Shown here: piece after piece, positions 10,567-22,400 of the stretch
Position numbering within the stretch: the stretch's first letter is position 1
Layout: each line of letters begins with the position of its first letter
Assembly: GCA_023548195.1 (NCBI GenBank)
Contig: JAJHZJ010000268.1
Coordinates: forward strand, 2,622,766 to 2,686,765
Length of the DNA: 64,000 bases
Direction of reading: 5' to 3'
Origin: Bettongia penicillata ogilbyi
Lineage: Eukaryota; Chordata; Mammalia; Diprotodontia; Potoroidae
Notes under the pieces: generated by a model
The model's database searches: none
What the model was told of the DNA's origin: nothing
The model's input: only the letters and a program-made list of their open reading frames with translations
Translations under genes and position numbers: made by a program

Positions 10567-10984
10567 TATCTCTGATAGAGAAATGGATAAATTGGACATA
10601 GTATGCAGAGTTAGGGATAGAAGTGGGCAGATAAGTCAGTCACCCATTAGATAATGTGAAATAGGTAAGAGAAGATGCACCTTTCTAATATGATGTTTTT
10701 AAAAATACATGCTTTAAATTTTTTTTAACATTTCAAAGATCTATGATTGAGTCAGTTTAGTGACTTTTAGTTACTTCCCTGAAACTGAAGCAAATTGTCA
10801 TCAAGAGAAGCTGTAGTTAATGGGTGACTCAGGTTGAGGGGTGAACCTCTCTAAACTGAGCTAGGATAGTCTGAATGGGAGACACATGGTCTTTGGGACC
10901 ATTCTTTAGTCTTCTCCATCTTCTGAGGATTTGTTAGAGCTTCTGTTCTGCACATAGTCTTTAAAGACCCAGCCTCCACCATCA

Positions 10985-11290
10985 CAAGTTGTGGTTGATG
11001 TTTGTCTTTCCTTCTCGAAGAGGACCATGACATCAAGGAGATGATGCCATGACATGCAAGTGAATTGGATTTAAGTGAGACAGGGCTGTGCAAAGTTACC
11101 AGCCTCACTTTCTCCTCTGGAGCCATTTGTTTTTAGTGGCAAAATATAGATCAGGATAACTGGAGATGGCACAGGATGCGTTGGGAGACCTTGGCCTCTT
11201 TAAGCTAAGAAGTGGAAAGTGCTGTGAAAGGAGACCTAGAGAGATGACTGAAGATGCTGGAGCTTGCAGCTTCCCTTGGTTTCCTTGCCT
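10985..11290 (-). mobile_element. Short RTE-like derivative (SINE-like)
   Basis: Its 3' end, at the low-coordinate side, reads 'ccttctcgaagaggacca' then 'tgacatca', matching the 3' terminus of the LINE at 16,826. The body, 'gtgaattggatttaagtgag' and 'ggagatggcacaggatgc', matches 20,310-20,470, 29,270-29,400 and 62,400-62,540. No coding sequence lies between, so it looks like a non-autonomous partner of that LINE. Confidence 0.6.
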
Positions 11291-11484
11291 TATTCAAGGA
11301 GATTGGGAAGTAGCAGCTTAGGGGTTACTATTAGCTGTTAACAATCAGCCTGATTGTGAAATATAGTAATTTGTGGTCAGAGTGATTGAGTCAGCACTTG
11401 GGGAAACAGAGCAAAAGATTTCCTACTAGTTGATTTGGTGGAGGAAGGATTTAGAAACACTGGAATGGAGTATTTTGTAAGTTG

Positions 11485-11592
11485 ACATAATAGTAGCTAA
11501 TATTTACATAGTGCTTTCTATATAAATTGTTCTAAGCACTTGAAAATATCTCATTTGGTCCTCTTTTAGGTACTTTACCCACTCTACCACCT
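11485..11592 (-). mobile_element. MIR tail, antisense
   Basis: 'agctaatatttacatagtgc', 'tctaagcacttgaaaatatc' and 'tcatttggtcctc' form the antisense MIR 3' part. The rest is missing. Confidence 0.6.
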
Positions 11593-11629
11593 AGAATAAA
11601 TTGGGTAGACGGATTCAGCAGTGAGTTAA

Positions 11630-12320
11630 TAGAGACATTGTGAAGCCCTAATAGAGAATGAATGAATACGAGAAATCTTGGAAGACTTATATGAACTGAT
11701 GTGGGGTGAAGTGAGCAGAACTAGGAGAATCATTGAAATAATAAAAGCAACATTGTGAAAAAAATATTTTGAAAGATTTTAAAAAGTCTTCTTAATGCAG
11801 AAATCAACCACACATCCAGAAAACTGATGATAAAGCTAGGTGGTACAGTGGATAGAATGTTGGACCTGGAGTTGGGAAGACCTGAGTTAAAATCTACCCT
11901 TTGACATTTATTAGTTGTACAGCCATAGGCAAGAAACTTAACTATTTGCCTCGTTACCTCATCTATAAAATGGAGATAATAATAACATCTCTCTCCCAGG
12001 GTTGTTGAGGGAATCAAATGAGCTGATAATTATAAGACTTAAGCAGAGATCCTGACACATAGTAAACACTATACAAACATTAATTGTTGCTATTATTGCT
12101 AATTATTGTTAATAATCTATACTCTAAGAAAAAGATGAAGTACTCAAGATGTAGAATGTGGCATACATTTTAGGACATGGCCAAAACGGGAATTATTTTG
12201 CTTGACTATGTTTCCTTGTCATAAGAGTTTTTCTTTTTCTTTGCTTTCTCAGTGATGGGAACTGGCAGTGGGAGATAGACAATATAAAGTTTGTTAATTA
12301 AAAAAATAAAATAAAGAAAA
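11630..12320 (+). mobile_element. L1 3' end, split by a MIR
   Basis: Sense L1: 'gacttatatgaactgatgtg', 'gtgagcagaactaggagaat', 'aaccacacatccagaaaact', interrupted at about 11,828. It resumes near 12,119 with 'gatgtagaatgtggcatac' and 'tttaggacatggccaaaac' and ends in an A-rich tail. The uninterrupted order is seen in the copy at 6,955-7,460. Confidence 0.7.
11828..12118 (+). mobile_element. Full-length MIR SINE nested in L1
   Basis: Complete sense copy: head 'gctaggtggtacagtggata', B-box region 'gagttaaaatctacc', core 'gcaagaaacttaactatttg', 'aaaatggagataataataac' and 'agggttgttgagggaatc', tail 'cctgacacatagtaaacac'. It interrupts the L1, so it is the younger of the two. Confidence 0.75.
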
Positions 12321-12429
12321 TGCTAGAGTGGAGAGACTTTAGTGCTTGCTTTGGAACAGGGAGGAGTGACATGAGAAGGTGAAACTCTGAGCAACTATTC
12401 ACGGAGCTTTGATCTGAGAAGGATCCAAG

Positions 12430-14220
12430 ACAGGCGTCAAATCCTGGCATTCCCTACGCACATTACATGTACCAATAAGTCAGAAAAGTGATGACAGACT
12501 TGGTTAAACTTCAGTGAGTTTGGCATTTTCTGAAGTAGTCTGTTTGGAAGAGAACATCTCTGAAAGGATGCAAGAGGATCTGGAGAATAGGTAATTCATG
12601 ACAACTCTATTATAACCCCCAAGCCATCATGAGATATTAGAGGACTTTGTTGGAAGGTGCAGATTTTTTAATGCTAGAAAATTTTTGCTCTCCATGACAT
12701 ATCAGTATGTATTTTGTGATTAGGTCCAAAGACATGTATTACAATGAAGGCTTGAAACCCTTAGAGAAATTCAGAAAATATTAATTGTCAGGTATATACA
12801 GATTCCTTGTTCTGGTCTGTGTTGACAATGTATTTTTTTTGTTTTGTTTTAGTAAAATAAAGTACCTCTGACTGAAAAATGTGGTTAAAGAACATCTTTC
12901 CCACCCATTAATGGGCCTGGGAAGATTTGTAGGAAAGCCCGTACTTTTTGCTAATGAGGAACTTGTTCTCAAGGGTTGTGAGGCCCTCTGGCTCTAAAAA
13001 GTGTGTGAAGTGTATAAAGATTCTGAGGTTTCACTTTGGAACTTACTGATTGGAAGTGTTGGTTTGGTCAGATGAGACTCTGGGCAGCCACTAAGAAGCC
13101 CCCTGGCTTTGAAAACCCAGACGTTGGTACTTCTATGTGGTACTATGTGTATATGGTCAGGTAGTTATCTGTCTGTTGATTGCCAGGCAGCTGGAAGCAC
13201 TGTCTGTTGATTTTGATTTCTCTGAATTTCAGGGTGCTGACTTTTTCCCCTGAACTAAGTAATTGATGCATGTGCTTGATTAAAGTGATTGTTGACCCCC
13301 TCAAAAACTGCCTTTCTTTTTAAAAAAGCAGATCAAAGAACCTGTGATAGCAGACCGTCCTGAGTATGTTAGGGTGCTTGCTTTTACACGGTCCTGCTAA
13401 CAATCTTGAAGAGAGAAATTCTAGTGAGAGAGCAAGAACAGAAGTCAGACTGAATAAAAGGAGAGAAGGAGTAGTGAGGTTATGGAGGCAGCAGGTTGAT
13501 GACTCATGATTCTCCAGTCTAGCCTCATGGAAAGGCTTAGGCCAAGATGCAGACATGCCTTGAATTGGCTCTGTTAGGATGAGCAATATGAAATCTATAC
13601 TTCTTTAATCCTTCAAAAGATGTATGAACTCATCAGTGCCCTTACTCACTCTACTAACAAAAACCTGAACCCCTGCACAAATTAGTAGACTTTTCATGAG
13701 AAACTACAGCCAAGAAAACTCAACCCTGGCAGCTAAGCTTCTGATTAGGAACCATTTTTTTTTTTCCTAGGTTGACTCTTAGGTGACAGACACATGATCT
13801 CTCACTGAGTCCATTCAGGAAACCTCTCAAATTTGATGGGACCTGCCAGAGCTGGTGTTCTATTAGCATAGCTGACTAGGACCCAAGAGAAAAGAACTTG
13901 AAGATAATAAGGAATGCAATCCATTCAATAGAATGTGCTGGAGTCCTTAGCTAAATATTGTTGATTGGAGAATTTTCAAACTGGTGGAAAGAACAAGAAA
14001 TGTACAAAGCTATGTAAAATGTTTAACCAATGAAACTGATAACCCAGGAATGAAGACAAGATGAAATATATACAGTAGAGTATTTATCATTTAGTCTCCC
14101 TGACCCAAATCAAGAGCAACCATCAACCCAAGCAACCGTCAGCAACTCTTTGACTATTGTTACCTTTTCCTCTCTCAAAAAACAAACAAAACAACAAAAA
14201 CCAAGGAACAGTACGATCAT
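12430..14220. other. Non-repetitive stretch, no gene seen
   Basis: About 1.8 kb without a repeat I can name. The open frames here are under 90 codons, without domains. T-rich runs occur near 12,833 and 13,757. Confidence 0.45.
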
Positions 14221-14560
14221 GTTATCGTGGCTCAGCATCCAAATCAAAGATGGCGAAATGAGCGGTGGGTTTTCATTTTGCTGCCAAGGTAGTATACATG
14301 CTTATTAGCTTTTCCATGGTTTATTCGATGTGTCAGACAGTAGCTCTCCACTCTGTAGTCCAGAATTGATATGCTACACTGGTATAATAAATAGAAGTCA
14401 CACACAAGGAGCAAGCCTGGCATATGCAAAATTATGATGATGAACAAGGAATCCTGGCCGGTGCCTTGGCCTTAGAAAATGTCAGGTATTTTTAACTGCC
14501 TGCATTGTTGAAACATCTCCCTCTCCTCAAAGTCTATTTATAAAGCTCGGAGTAAAGCAG
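14220..14560. promoter_or_regulatory. Repeat-free block, candidate conserved element
   Basis: Mixed-composition sequence between 'ctcagcatccaaatcaaag' and 'agtaaagcagctg'. It contains 'cttattagcttttccatgg', 'gcatatgcaaaattatgatg' (octamer-like) and 'ctatttataaagctcgg' (MEF2-like). It is flanked by MIRs on the right. Function is inferred only. Confidence 0.3.
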
Positions 14561-14705
14561 CTGTGGCACAGTGAAAAAAAGGGGTTAGATTTGAAGTAAA
14601 AATTGGGTCTAAATCCCAGTTTTGTTACCTGTATGCCCTTGGAAATTCTCTTCCAGATCTCCAAAGATCTTGATCTTTTCCCAACAACCCAGCTATAGAG
14701 TACAG
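14560..14705 (+). mobile_element. MIR SINE, 5' part
   Basis: 'gctgtggcacagtgaaaa', 'gggtctaaatcccagttttg' and 'ttacctgtatgcccttggaa' form a worn head and core. Confidence 0.5.
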
Positions 14706-14739
14706 ATTCTGCATCTTAAGTACATCACCCTTCTCTTAG

Positions 14740-14915
14740 AACAGGTAATTAATGATAATGACAAATAACAAGTGCTAATGTAGCACTTAGAATAGGCTGT
14801 CTGCTAAGAATCTTATAATGATTAGCTCATTTGAGCTTCTCAACAGCCCTGGGAGGTCGGTGCTATTATTATCTCCATTTTACAGATCAGGAAACTGAGG
14901 TAAATTGGTTAAAAT
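14740..14915 (-). mobile_element. MIR SINE, antisense
   Basis: 'aagtgctaatgtagcactta', 'cagccctgggaggtcggtgc', 'tctccattttacagatcagg'. The tRNA-like head is absent. Confidence 0.7.
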
Positions 14916-15167
14916 TTCTTGCTTATACCATGTTTCATAGCCTATCTATCTATCTTCCATGCAAGGCCTACCTAGGTGTCTTCTCATCTACCCTGATCTC
15001 AGGGGGATAAAAATCCTACTCTTCTCTCAAACCTTACTTGGGGAAGAGTAAACAAACCAATACCCCTATTGCTAGTGGAAACTGAATGACAATAGACTTT
15101 TACATAATTCCATTCATAATCCCTGTGACTTCCTAGACCAAAACTCCTTTCCCTGGCTAACATTCTG

Positions 15168-15355
15168 ATATACTTACATACATATACATACACATACACA
15201 TAGACAGAAACATACATATCTGTATGCATATGTATATATTTTATATGCATGCATATACACACATTTATGCATGTATACATGTATATACATGTGTGTACTT
15301 ATATTTGTAGATATACACATATGCATATGTATGTATGTGTATACATATATATGTA
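15168..15355. repeat. Alternating purine-pyrimidine (CATA/TATG) tract
   Basis: About 190 bases of ACATAC, ATGCATGC and TATGTATG units. An open frame over it on the minus strand (14,999-15,280) encodes only low-complexity Tyr/Val/Met and is not a gene. Confidence 0.85.
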
Positions 15356-15359
15356 AACT

Positions 15360-15477
15360 TATATTTCTTCCCCATTAATGTGTAAGCTCCTCAAGAGCAG
15401 GACGTAGCTCAATTTTACATTTTCATTCCTAGTGTCCAGTACAGTATCTGACATATAATAAATGATGAATGAATTAG
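15360..15477 (+). mobile_element. L2 3' terminus
   Basis: 'tgtaagctcctcaagagcag', 'cctagtgtccagtacagtat' and 'acatataataaatgatgaat', the L2 3' end. Confidence 0.7.
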
Positions 15478-15479
15478 AT

Positions 15480-15592
15480 TTTTCATTATTTGCCTTTTCT
15501 GGGTTTCAGTTTCATCATGTGGAAAAGGATGGCATAGAAGTACCTGTCTTCTAAGATCCCCTTAGCTCTAAATTCTATGATCCCTAAAGAGA
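15480..15592 (+). mobile_element. THER1/MIR tail
   Basis: 'tttcagtttcatcatgtgg', 'ctaagatccccttagctcta' and 'aattctatgatcc'. Confidence 0.6.
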
Positions 15593-16089
15593 TAAGAGAG
15601 AAGCTCCATCGCTTACAATTGAGAATAATTTGAGCTTTGACACATGGAGGAGAGTAAAACGAAAGGCAAATGAGTCAAATTTCACCTACCAGGAAGAAGA
15701 TTAATAACTTGGTTTTGCTTTCATTTCCACTGAAAGGCCCAGTGGTTTGACTGATTAAAAAAAATGACAGAGTCCCACAGACCACAGGGGAATATGCTAA
15801 TGGAAACTTGGCTTCCCCTCATCACAGATCTGCCTAGTTTCCTCCACATTGAGTACACTTTTAGCCAAACTGGACCTTTTTACATGGAGCAGCTCTACTG
15901 GAGTCTTGAAAAGTCTTTTCGTAGTTGTGGGAAATGAGGAATGGTGAGAAACGGACCTAATGTTAACGTTGAATGTAGACTTCACAGAGCTCTACTGTTG
16001 CTGAATGCTCTGGTATTTAACTGAATATGCCATTTCCAAAGTTAACAGTAGTCTCTTACTTGCCAAATATAATAGTCTTTTCTTAATTC

Positions 16090-16825
16090 TCATTTTTCTT
16101 GACCTCTGTTTGACTTTTGCCATTATTTATCATGGTCTCCTTCTGAATTCTCTCTCCTCTCTAGGTTTGCATGACATTGATCTCTCTCATTTCTCCTCCA
16201 ACCAGCTGACCTGTCTGTCTCAGTCTCCTTTGCTGGATTTTCATCAGTCATGAGCTCATTAAATGTGGGTAACACCCATTACCCTGTCTTCGGTCTTTTT
16301 TCATCTCTTTTATCTCACTTGGAACCCATCAGCTCCTATATCAACTCTATGAAGGAGAAGATTCCCAGGTTGAGAAAGCCTTGATCTCCTTTCTAAGTTA
16401 TAGGTCCTTATCAGTAACTCCCTTTTGGAAATCTCAAATGAGATTTTCAGTAAACCCATATCCAAAGCAGAATCTTTATCCCCAAGTGCTCCCCTTTTTC
16501 AAACTTCCTTATTACTACAAAGGTTATTGCCATCTTCCCAATTACCCAGATTTGCAACCTGGATGACATCCTTAATTTTCTTCCTGATTACCAGACTACA
16601 TATCCAATTTGTTGTCAAATCTTGTCTTTTCTACCATCATCCCATTTCTCATATACATACCCTTCTTTCTACTCATGCAACCAGAACCTTAGTACGGGCC
16701 CTTATTTCCTCTTGAAAGAACTAATGAAAGATATTTCTAATTGGTCTTTTCTCCTCAATTCTCTCCCTACTCTAATCCATCCTCCAATCATCTGCCATAA
16801 CGATTTTCCCACAGTTACTTGTTGT
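16090..16825 (+). mobile_element. L2 3' UTR region
   Basis: C/T-rich sense L2 3' region, best seen at 16,740-16,810: 'attggtcttttctcctcaat', 'ctctaatccatcctccaatc', 'atctgccataacgattttcc'. These match the L2 phrases 'ggtctccctgcctc', 'ccaatccatcctcca', 'agctgccaaagtgat'. The rest of the L2 3' end is missing and the RTE-like LINE abuts at 16,826. Frames of 61-96 codons here are not genes. Confidence 0.5.
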
Positions 16826-19800
16826 CCTTTGTAATCAAAGAGGACCAAAATGACATCACTACGTTGGGGTCAAGGTACATTGTATCTGATGGTGGCTGAT
16901 CAGAGCAATACAAACTATACCAAAAGTCAGGCACAAATACTCCATATGAACATTTGGAGTGGACATGTCTCTAAATTTAATATTTCTTTTGAGTTACAAC
17001 AATTATACTTTGCTCAGAGAGCATCATTGTCTGATGCAGGCATTCCATGCTGAATGGTCCTATGCTAGTGTCTCCCATGAATCACAATTGATTCCAAAGT
17101 TCTTCAGAGAGACCGTGAGAGTGTACTGGTATTGCTTCTTCTGATTTCCATATGAGCACTCGCCTTGTGTGACTTTTCCATTGCCTTTTAGGAAAATGTA
17201 CATTTGATATTTGAACAATGTGGCCAGTTCATCAGAATTGCACTCTCTGCATTAGAATCTGAATAATTGGCAGTTCAACTCAAGAAAGGACCTTAGTGTT
17301 TGGCACCTTACCTTGCCAGCTGACTTTTAGACTCTTCCTAAAACATTTCAAATGGAAGTTATTTAGTTTTCCAGCATGGTGCTGGTATATTGTCCAGGTT
17401 TCATGGCATACAACAATGAGATCAGCATAATGGCTCTGTAGACCTTGAGTTTGATAGGCAGCCTACTACTTCTTCTCTCCCACTCTCCTTGAGAGCCTCC
17501 CAAACACCAAGCTAGCTCTGGTGATGAATGCATCAGTCTCATCATAGATAAGTATATCCCTGCAAAGCATACTGCCAAGATAAATGAACTTATCTACAGC
17601 ATTCAAATTTCTCCATTTGCTCTAACCAAAAGATTTCAAGTATGGATAGGGTGGTGCTGTTGGGTGGAGAACTTTTGTTTTCTTGGTGTTAATTATCAAG
17701 CCAATATTATCACATGTGGCAGAGAATTGATCAGTACTCTTGCATCTCAGCCTCACAAGCTTCAGTGAGTGCACAATCATCTACAAACAAAAAGTCATCC
17801 ACCAACTAACCCTTCACTTTAGCTTGGCTGGCAGCCTTTTCAAGTTAATTAATTTACCATCAGTATAATAGCTGACCTTGATGTCATTTTTTATCCTTGT
17901 TGAAGACAACTGATGAAATCACTGAAAATATCATGCTAAAAAAGCATGAGAGCAAGTATAGATCCTTGCTTCACTCCATTGGTGACTGGGAAAGTATGAG
18001 GCATTATGTATTATCCAGAACCTATGCAAGCATGCTGTCATGAAACTGACATATAATACTGGTGAACTTCTCCCAGGAACCAAATTTTGCTGTGATTTTC
18101 CACAAGCCCTCATGATTAACAGTATCAAAAGTGTTCATCCTGAAGTTGTGGGGCAGCAAACAGTGCATCAATCATTTGTCAACCTTTTCCAAAGCTCTTG
18201 AGTAGATGAGCATCTTCAAGGTCAAGAATTAGCCTATAAAAGATGACTCTGGCAGAGATCTTGCTGGCAATGACTAAGAGAGAGAGATACCATTTAGATT
18301 GTCACAGGAGAGTCTATTTCCTTTTCCTTTAGAGATGAACAATGAAGGCAGCCTTAAACTCCTGAGGGACAACCTCCTCTTGGACATACAATCTGGAAGA
18401 TTCCAGTCAGCTTTTTTGCGAGCAGTGGACCCTCTGCCTTGTGAATCTCAGCTGGAATAGAATCAGTACCAGGCACTTTACTACACAAGAGGTACCTAAT
18501 GGCATTGAACACCTCATCTTCAGTTACAAGTTCAGCAAGAGAGGGATTGACTTCAACTGAGACATATAGTCAGTGACCTCAACGTTGATTGATGATGGTC
18601 TATTGAGAACACTATGAGAGTCTTCCTCCCATCTCCCCAGAATCAGGTTCTTATCACTAATCAATGTGGCTCCATCAGCACTGAATACTTAAGATGCACC
18701 AAAGGTCTTTGGCCCATAAATAGCTTTCAGAGCATCATAAAAGCACTTTGAATTGTTACTATTAGCATAAAACTAAATTTCATCTGCCTTCTTACTGAGC
18801 CCAAAATCCAGCATCCCTCTAAGCTTCACTTGCACTTTTGATGGAACTAAACATTGCCTTCTTAGAGATGTACAAGCTATCTTTCTTTCTAGTAAACCTT
18901 GTTGAGTTCTTATTTTTCATGCAGAAGCTTCTGAATTTTTCCATCATTTTTATCAGACCAATCCTGATATTTCTGAGTATTCTGGCCCAGATAAGTAAAT
19001 CTCTGAATGTCGCCCACTCCTTTTCTGTTTTACTGTTGCCAAATGTAGTTTTCTCTCTAAGTCAGCAACAAACTGTTTCCACAAAAGAAGTACTTTGATC
19101 TGTTGACATTATCTTCTGGTAGCTGTCTTGCCTTGGAGATACCACTTCATTTCAATGTGAATGTTTAGCTTGGAGAGAATAAGTCTATGATCAGTCCAGC
19201 ACTTTGTACTACAATCACCTTCATCACTCTCACATGCTGTCTGTCTCTTCTCTTTGCAATGATATAGTCTATTAAATGCCAATCTTTGCTGTGAGTGTTC
19301 ATCTATGAAGTTTTATTGCATTTAGGTAAACAAAAGACAGCATTGGTGATGAGAAGGTCCTGGGATGCAAAAGTCTTCAGTAATAAGTGATGGTTGCTGT
19401 GGCTGTTTCTGACTACACTCCTCCCAAGTCCTCCTGCCATGTCTAATGATCTGTGCCTATTCTGGCAATAAAGTCACCCAGAATTATAAGCTTGTCCTTT
19501 TTGGCACATTGATGATGAGAGTTTCTAGGTCTTCATAAAATTTTTCTTTGACCTCATTACGATTTGTCACGGTGGGAGCATATGCCCTGATGAGGGTGAC
19601 ATAACACTTTCATGAAAGCAGGCAACTGCATTGTCACAAGACTTTTGTTCACTCCTTTTGGAATGCATATAAGTTTGTTCACTAGATTAAATCTGATTGC
19701 GAAACCTACACTAACTTCACAGCAATCCCCATGACTATAGCCATTCAAGAAAAATGTGTATCCAGCTCCAGCTTCAGTAAACTGGCCTTCATTTGCCTAT

Positions 19801-19980
19801 CTTGTTTTGTGTAGGGCTGCTATTTGGATGTGATACCTGCTGAGTTCTCTCGCAGTAAAAATTGTTTATCTTTCAGGTCTACTGAATTTCATGTTGTCTA
19901 TAAGTGTGTTCTCAGTTCATATACCAATGGTGAATGGAATCATCCTCATTAAAGTTTTTGTCCATTTTTTTTGTATTTCA
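16826..19980 (-). pseudogene. RTE-like non-LTR retrotransposon (APE endonuclease + RT), decayed
   Basis: Minus-strand LINE about 3.15 kb long, near the size of an intact RTE. Endonuclease: GAGYTFFLNG (19,740-19,790), RAYAPT (19,570-19,605) and HLIDYIIAKRRDRQ (19,233-19,284). Reverse transcriptase: KVPGTDSIPAEI (18,446-18,480), FPVTNGVKQGSILALMLF (17,936-17,990), TDGKLINLKRL (17,829-17,885) and the catalytic box FVDDCALTEA (17,765-17,800). C-terminal part: KVYRAIMLISLLYA (17,400-17,450). The motifs lie in several frames with stops between them, so it is dead. The 3' terminus at 16,826 reads 'gttgtcctttgtaatc' on the plus strand. It differs from BovB in its RT motifs; the exact clade is unresolved. 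Confidence 0.85.
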
Positions 19981-20299
19981 ACCACAGGGTAGGATTCTTA
20001 CTTGCTTTGGTAAGTAGTCCCGGGTTAGATTATTTGAAGCAACAATTTGGGGGGTAGCTTTTATAGTCCTTTCTGCATGCCAAGAGGTGAGCAGTGTGGT
20101 CCTTTAAAAAAAAAACTGATCATATACCCAGGGGTCTGCCAAATCCCACTACTGCTTCAATTCAGTAAGAAGCCCCTGTGGCCTAGGTCACCTGTGTATA
20201 AGGTTGTGACTATAGCTCCCAGTATATCCATATCTGCTGGTTCATCACTTGCATGTTGCTACAGGATTCTGAGTTAAGATAAAGATGGTAAAATGCTAC

Positions 20300-20765
20300 A
20301 GGTAATGTTTTTTGACTCATGAATAAATTGGATTTAAGTAAGGCAGAGTTGTAAGAAGTCATTGGCTTCACTCACTTCCACAGTCACGAAAGTCCAGCAT
20401 CAAGACAAAAGTCAAGATGGTTGGAGATGGCACTGGTTGCGGAGGATGACCTTGGCATCTTTGATGTCTAACCAATCTCTAAGCACTCCACAGTACCTGC
20501 TTCAGTTGCCTTCATGGCTGCTTGGAACAAATCTGCTGGGGAAGTCTTTACGTGCTTGGGGTAGATACCTCTATAACTCACTGGCAGGACCAAGGCCCCT
20601 TAGTTACCCTTAACCTATTTTCATCCATCTGTTGAAGAGGCTTACTGGGATGTGGCTGCTGTGCATTCTACAGCTTCTTGGAGCCACAGGTAAGAGCCGG
20701 ATGGCAGGTGGACACCAAAGGTTGAAAGCATCCCTGAAAAGGACTCATCATGTCAGAGATGCTAG
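20300..20765 (-). mobile_element. RTE-associated segment (5' region or SINE-like derivative)
   Basis: 'aataaattggatttaagtaa', 'ggagatggcactggttgc' and 'ggatgaccttggcatcttt' match the bodies of the short elements at 10,985, 29,215 and 62,333, but the 3' terminal block is missing. It lies just upstream of the LINE's 5' side on the same strand. It is either the LINE's own 5' region or a neighbouring truncated derivative. The stretch 19,980-20,300 between them is unassigned. Confidence 0.45.
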
Positions 20766-20799
20766 TCTTCCCTGAATATCTGTATATTCTCTTACAGTA

Positions 20800-21185
20800 C
20801 AGATGTGACCATGACCTCCCTGCCTCCCTACTTACTTGAACGGCTTCCTATTACCTCTATGATAAAATAGAAAGTCTTCTATTTTGGATTTGAATCCCTT
20901 CCAAATGTGGCCTCATCTATTTTTCTAGTCTTTGCTCCTCTCTGTGGACTCTATGATCAAATTACAGTGATCTAAGTTTACTCATCTTTGCTCATGACTT
21001 TCCATCTCCTTATTCAATTCCTTTGCATAGACTGGTCCTCATGCATGGAATGTTCTTCTCATTTACCTGTACCTTTTAGTTTCTCTGGCTTCCTTCAAGA
21101 CTCACATAAATTTCATTTTCTTAAGGGAGCCATTCCTATTTTCTTTGTTCCTACCCCCCAAGGTAGTGATTAGAATTAAGGCCAT
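20800..21185 (+). mobile_element. L2 3' UTR region
   Basis: Ordered L2 phrases: 'ggcttcctattacctctatg', 'tttgaatcccttccaaatg', 'tgcatggaatgttcttctca', 'tctggcttccttcaagactc', 'taagggagccattcctattt'. The 3' terminus itself is missing. Confidence 0.7.
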
Positions 21186-21224
21186 CATCAGCCCCAGTTT
21201 ACTTGTACCAACATGATCTTAAAA

Positions 21225-21350
21225 TTGAGGAGGTTTAAAGGGCTTTAAAGGATCTCAGAGATCATCTAATCCAATCTGCTCATTTTATGAAGGACACTGA
21301 GTCCCAGAAAGGGGAAGGGTTTGTCCCACAGTCACACAATTCAGTAATAA
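21225..21350 (-). mobile_element. THER1/MIR, antisense
   Basis: 'aaaggatctcagagatcatc', 'taatccaatctgctcatttt' and 'gaaggacactgagtcccag'. Confidence 0.6.
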
Positions 21351-21489
21351 TATTAAATAGTTATATCATCTTTTGCTTGCCACAAAGAAATACAGTGAAA
21401 TTAAAATAGATATCCAAACTAATCAACAGCTAATTCTTGAGGCTCTCCTATATACCCAGTTCTGTGCTTACCACTACTAGTTTCCATAT

Positions 21490-21562
21490 TCTCTTATGTT
21501 TATGTATATAGAGCTTATAGATGTATACATATGTGCATATATATAAAACATATATATGTAAA
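21490..21562. repeat. TATA/CATA-rich tract
   Basis: Irregular TATG, TATA and CATA units, low complexity. Confidence 0.7.
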
Positions 21563-21814
21563 ATTTGGATTAAACTACTTTTCCTCTATTTTCCACATGC
21601 CTCTCATTTCTAAAATTCCTTTTATGGTAAAAAAAATAATTTGAATAAAAGCTGTTTAAAACTATGATCCAAACTCTATACATATGGAGGCTAAGTTTAG
21701 AGGGAGTAGAGAAAGAAGAAATTGTGGTATTCCCATAAACTTTTTTGACTTGGCATATTAGAATCACTTAACCAAGAAATCTGTTGTCAGACTCCCCCGA
21801 AACATTAGTGATTA

Positions 21815-21990
21815 CCTAAGTGTTGCAGAATTAGAATTGGATGAGAATTCAAGTTCATAAATCTAATCCCTTCATTTTAGAGATGAGATGCGAGGGGTTA
21901 AATGACTTGCTTAGGGTGAGAAATCTGGTGGGAAGCAGAGCCAGGACCCCAACTCAGGTCTAGATTGCTGTCTTTATCACATGATACTAT
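21815..21990 (-). mobile_element. THER1/MIR SINE, antisense
   Basis: 'agaattagaattggatgaga', 'ttcattttagagatgagatg', 'gacttgcttagggtgagaa', 'caggaccccaactcaggtct'. Confidence 0.6.
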
Positions 21991-22014
21991 CTCATATACC
22001 AAATGGTTAAGATT

Positions 22015-22400
22015 AATATAATTCAGAGCTAGAAAAGAATTTAGAAATGATCAGGTTGTATGTCTTGGTTGCAATAATATTGCCAACAATTGACATTTGA
22101 GTAGAAAGGTAATACAAGTACCCTATTTCCCATTTTGCAGATGAAAACATTGAGGCTCTGAGATGTTAAATGGCTTGCCCTTATCATCATTTAATTAATA
22201 TTTGAAGTACTTCAAGTCTCAGATCCCCTGACTCCAAGTCCAGTATGTGAGCCACACTACTTCTTTTACAGGAGAGAAAACTGAATGCCAACGAAAGGAG
22301 TGTAATTTTTCTAAAGACACAGGTTGTAATAGTCAGAAGAACTGGAATTTGAACCTAAATACCTTGAATCTAAATCCAGTGTGTATCCCAACACATCTGA
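22015..22400 (-). mobile_element. Two MIR SINEs, antisense, in tandem
   Basis: The first copy (22,015-22,265) has 'cccattttgcagatgaaaac', 'ttaaatggcttgccctt' and 'ctgactccaagtccagtatg'. The second (22,268-22,400) has 'caggagagaaaactgaatg', 'ctaaagacacaggttgtaat' and 'gaatctaaatccagtgtg'. Each keeps its own core and head. Confidence 0.6.

Noticed and set aside
17363..18128. Short minus-strand frames that could be separate genes
   Set aside because: They carry pieces of the same LINE reverse transcriptase in shifted frames.
19557..19748. 63-codon minus-strand frame, possible small gene
   Set aside because: It is the endonuclease part of the decayed RTE-like LINE.
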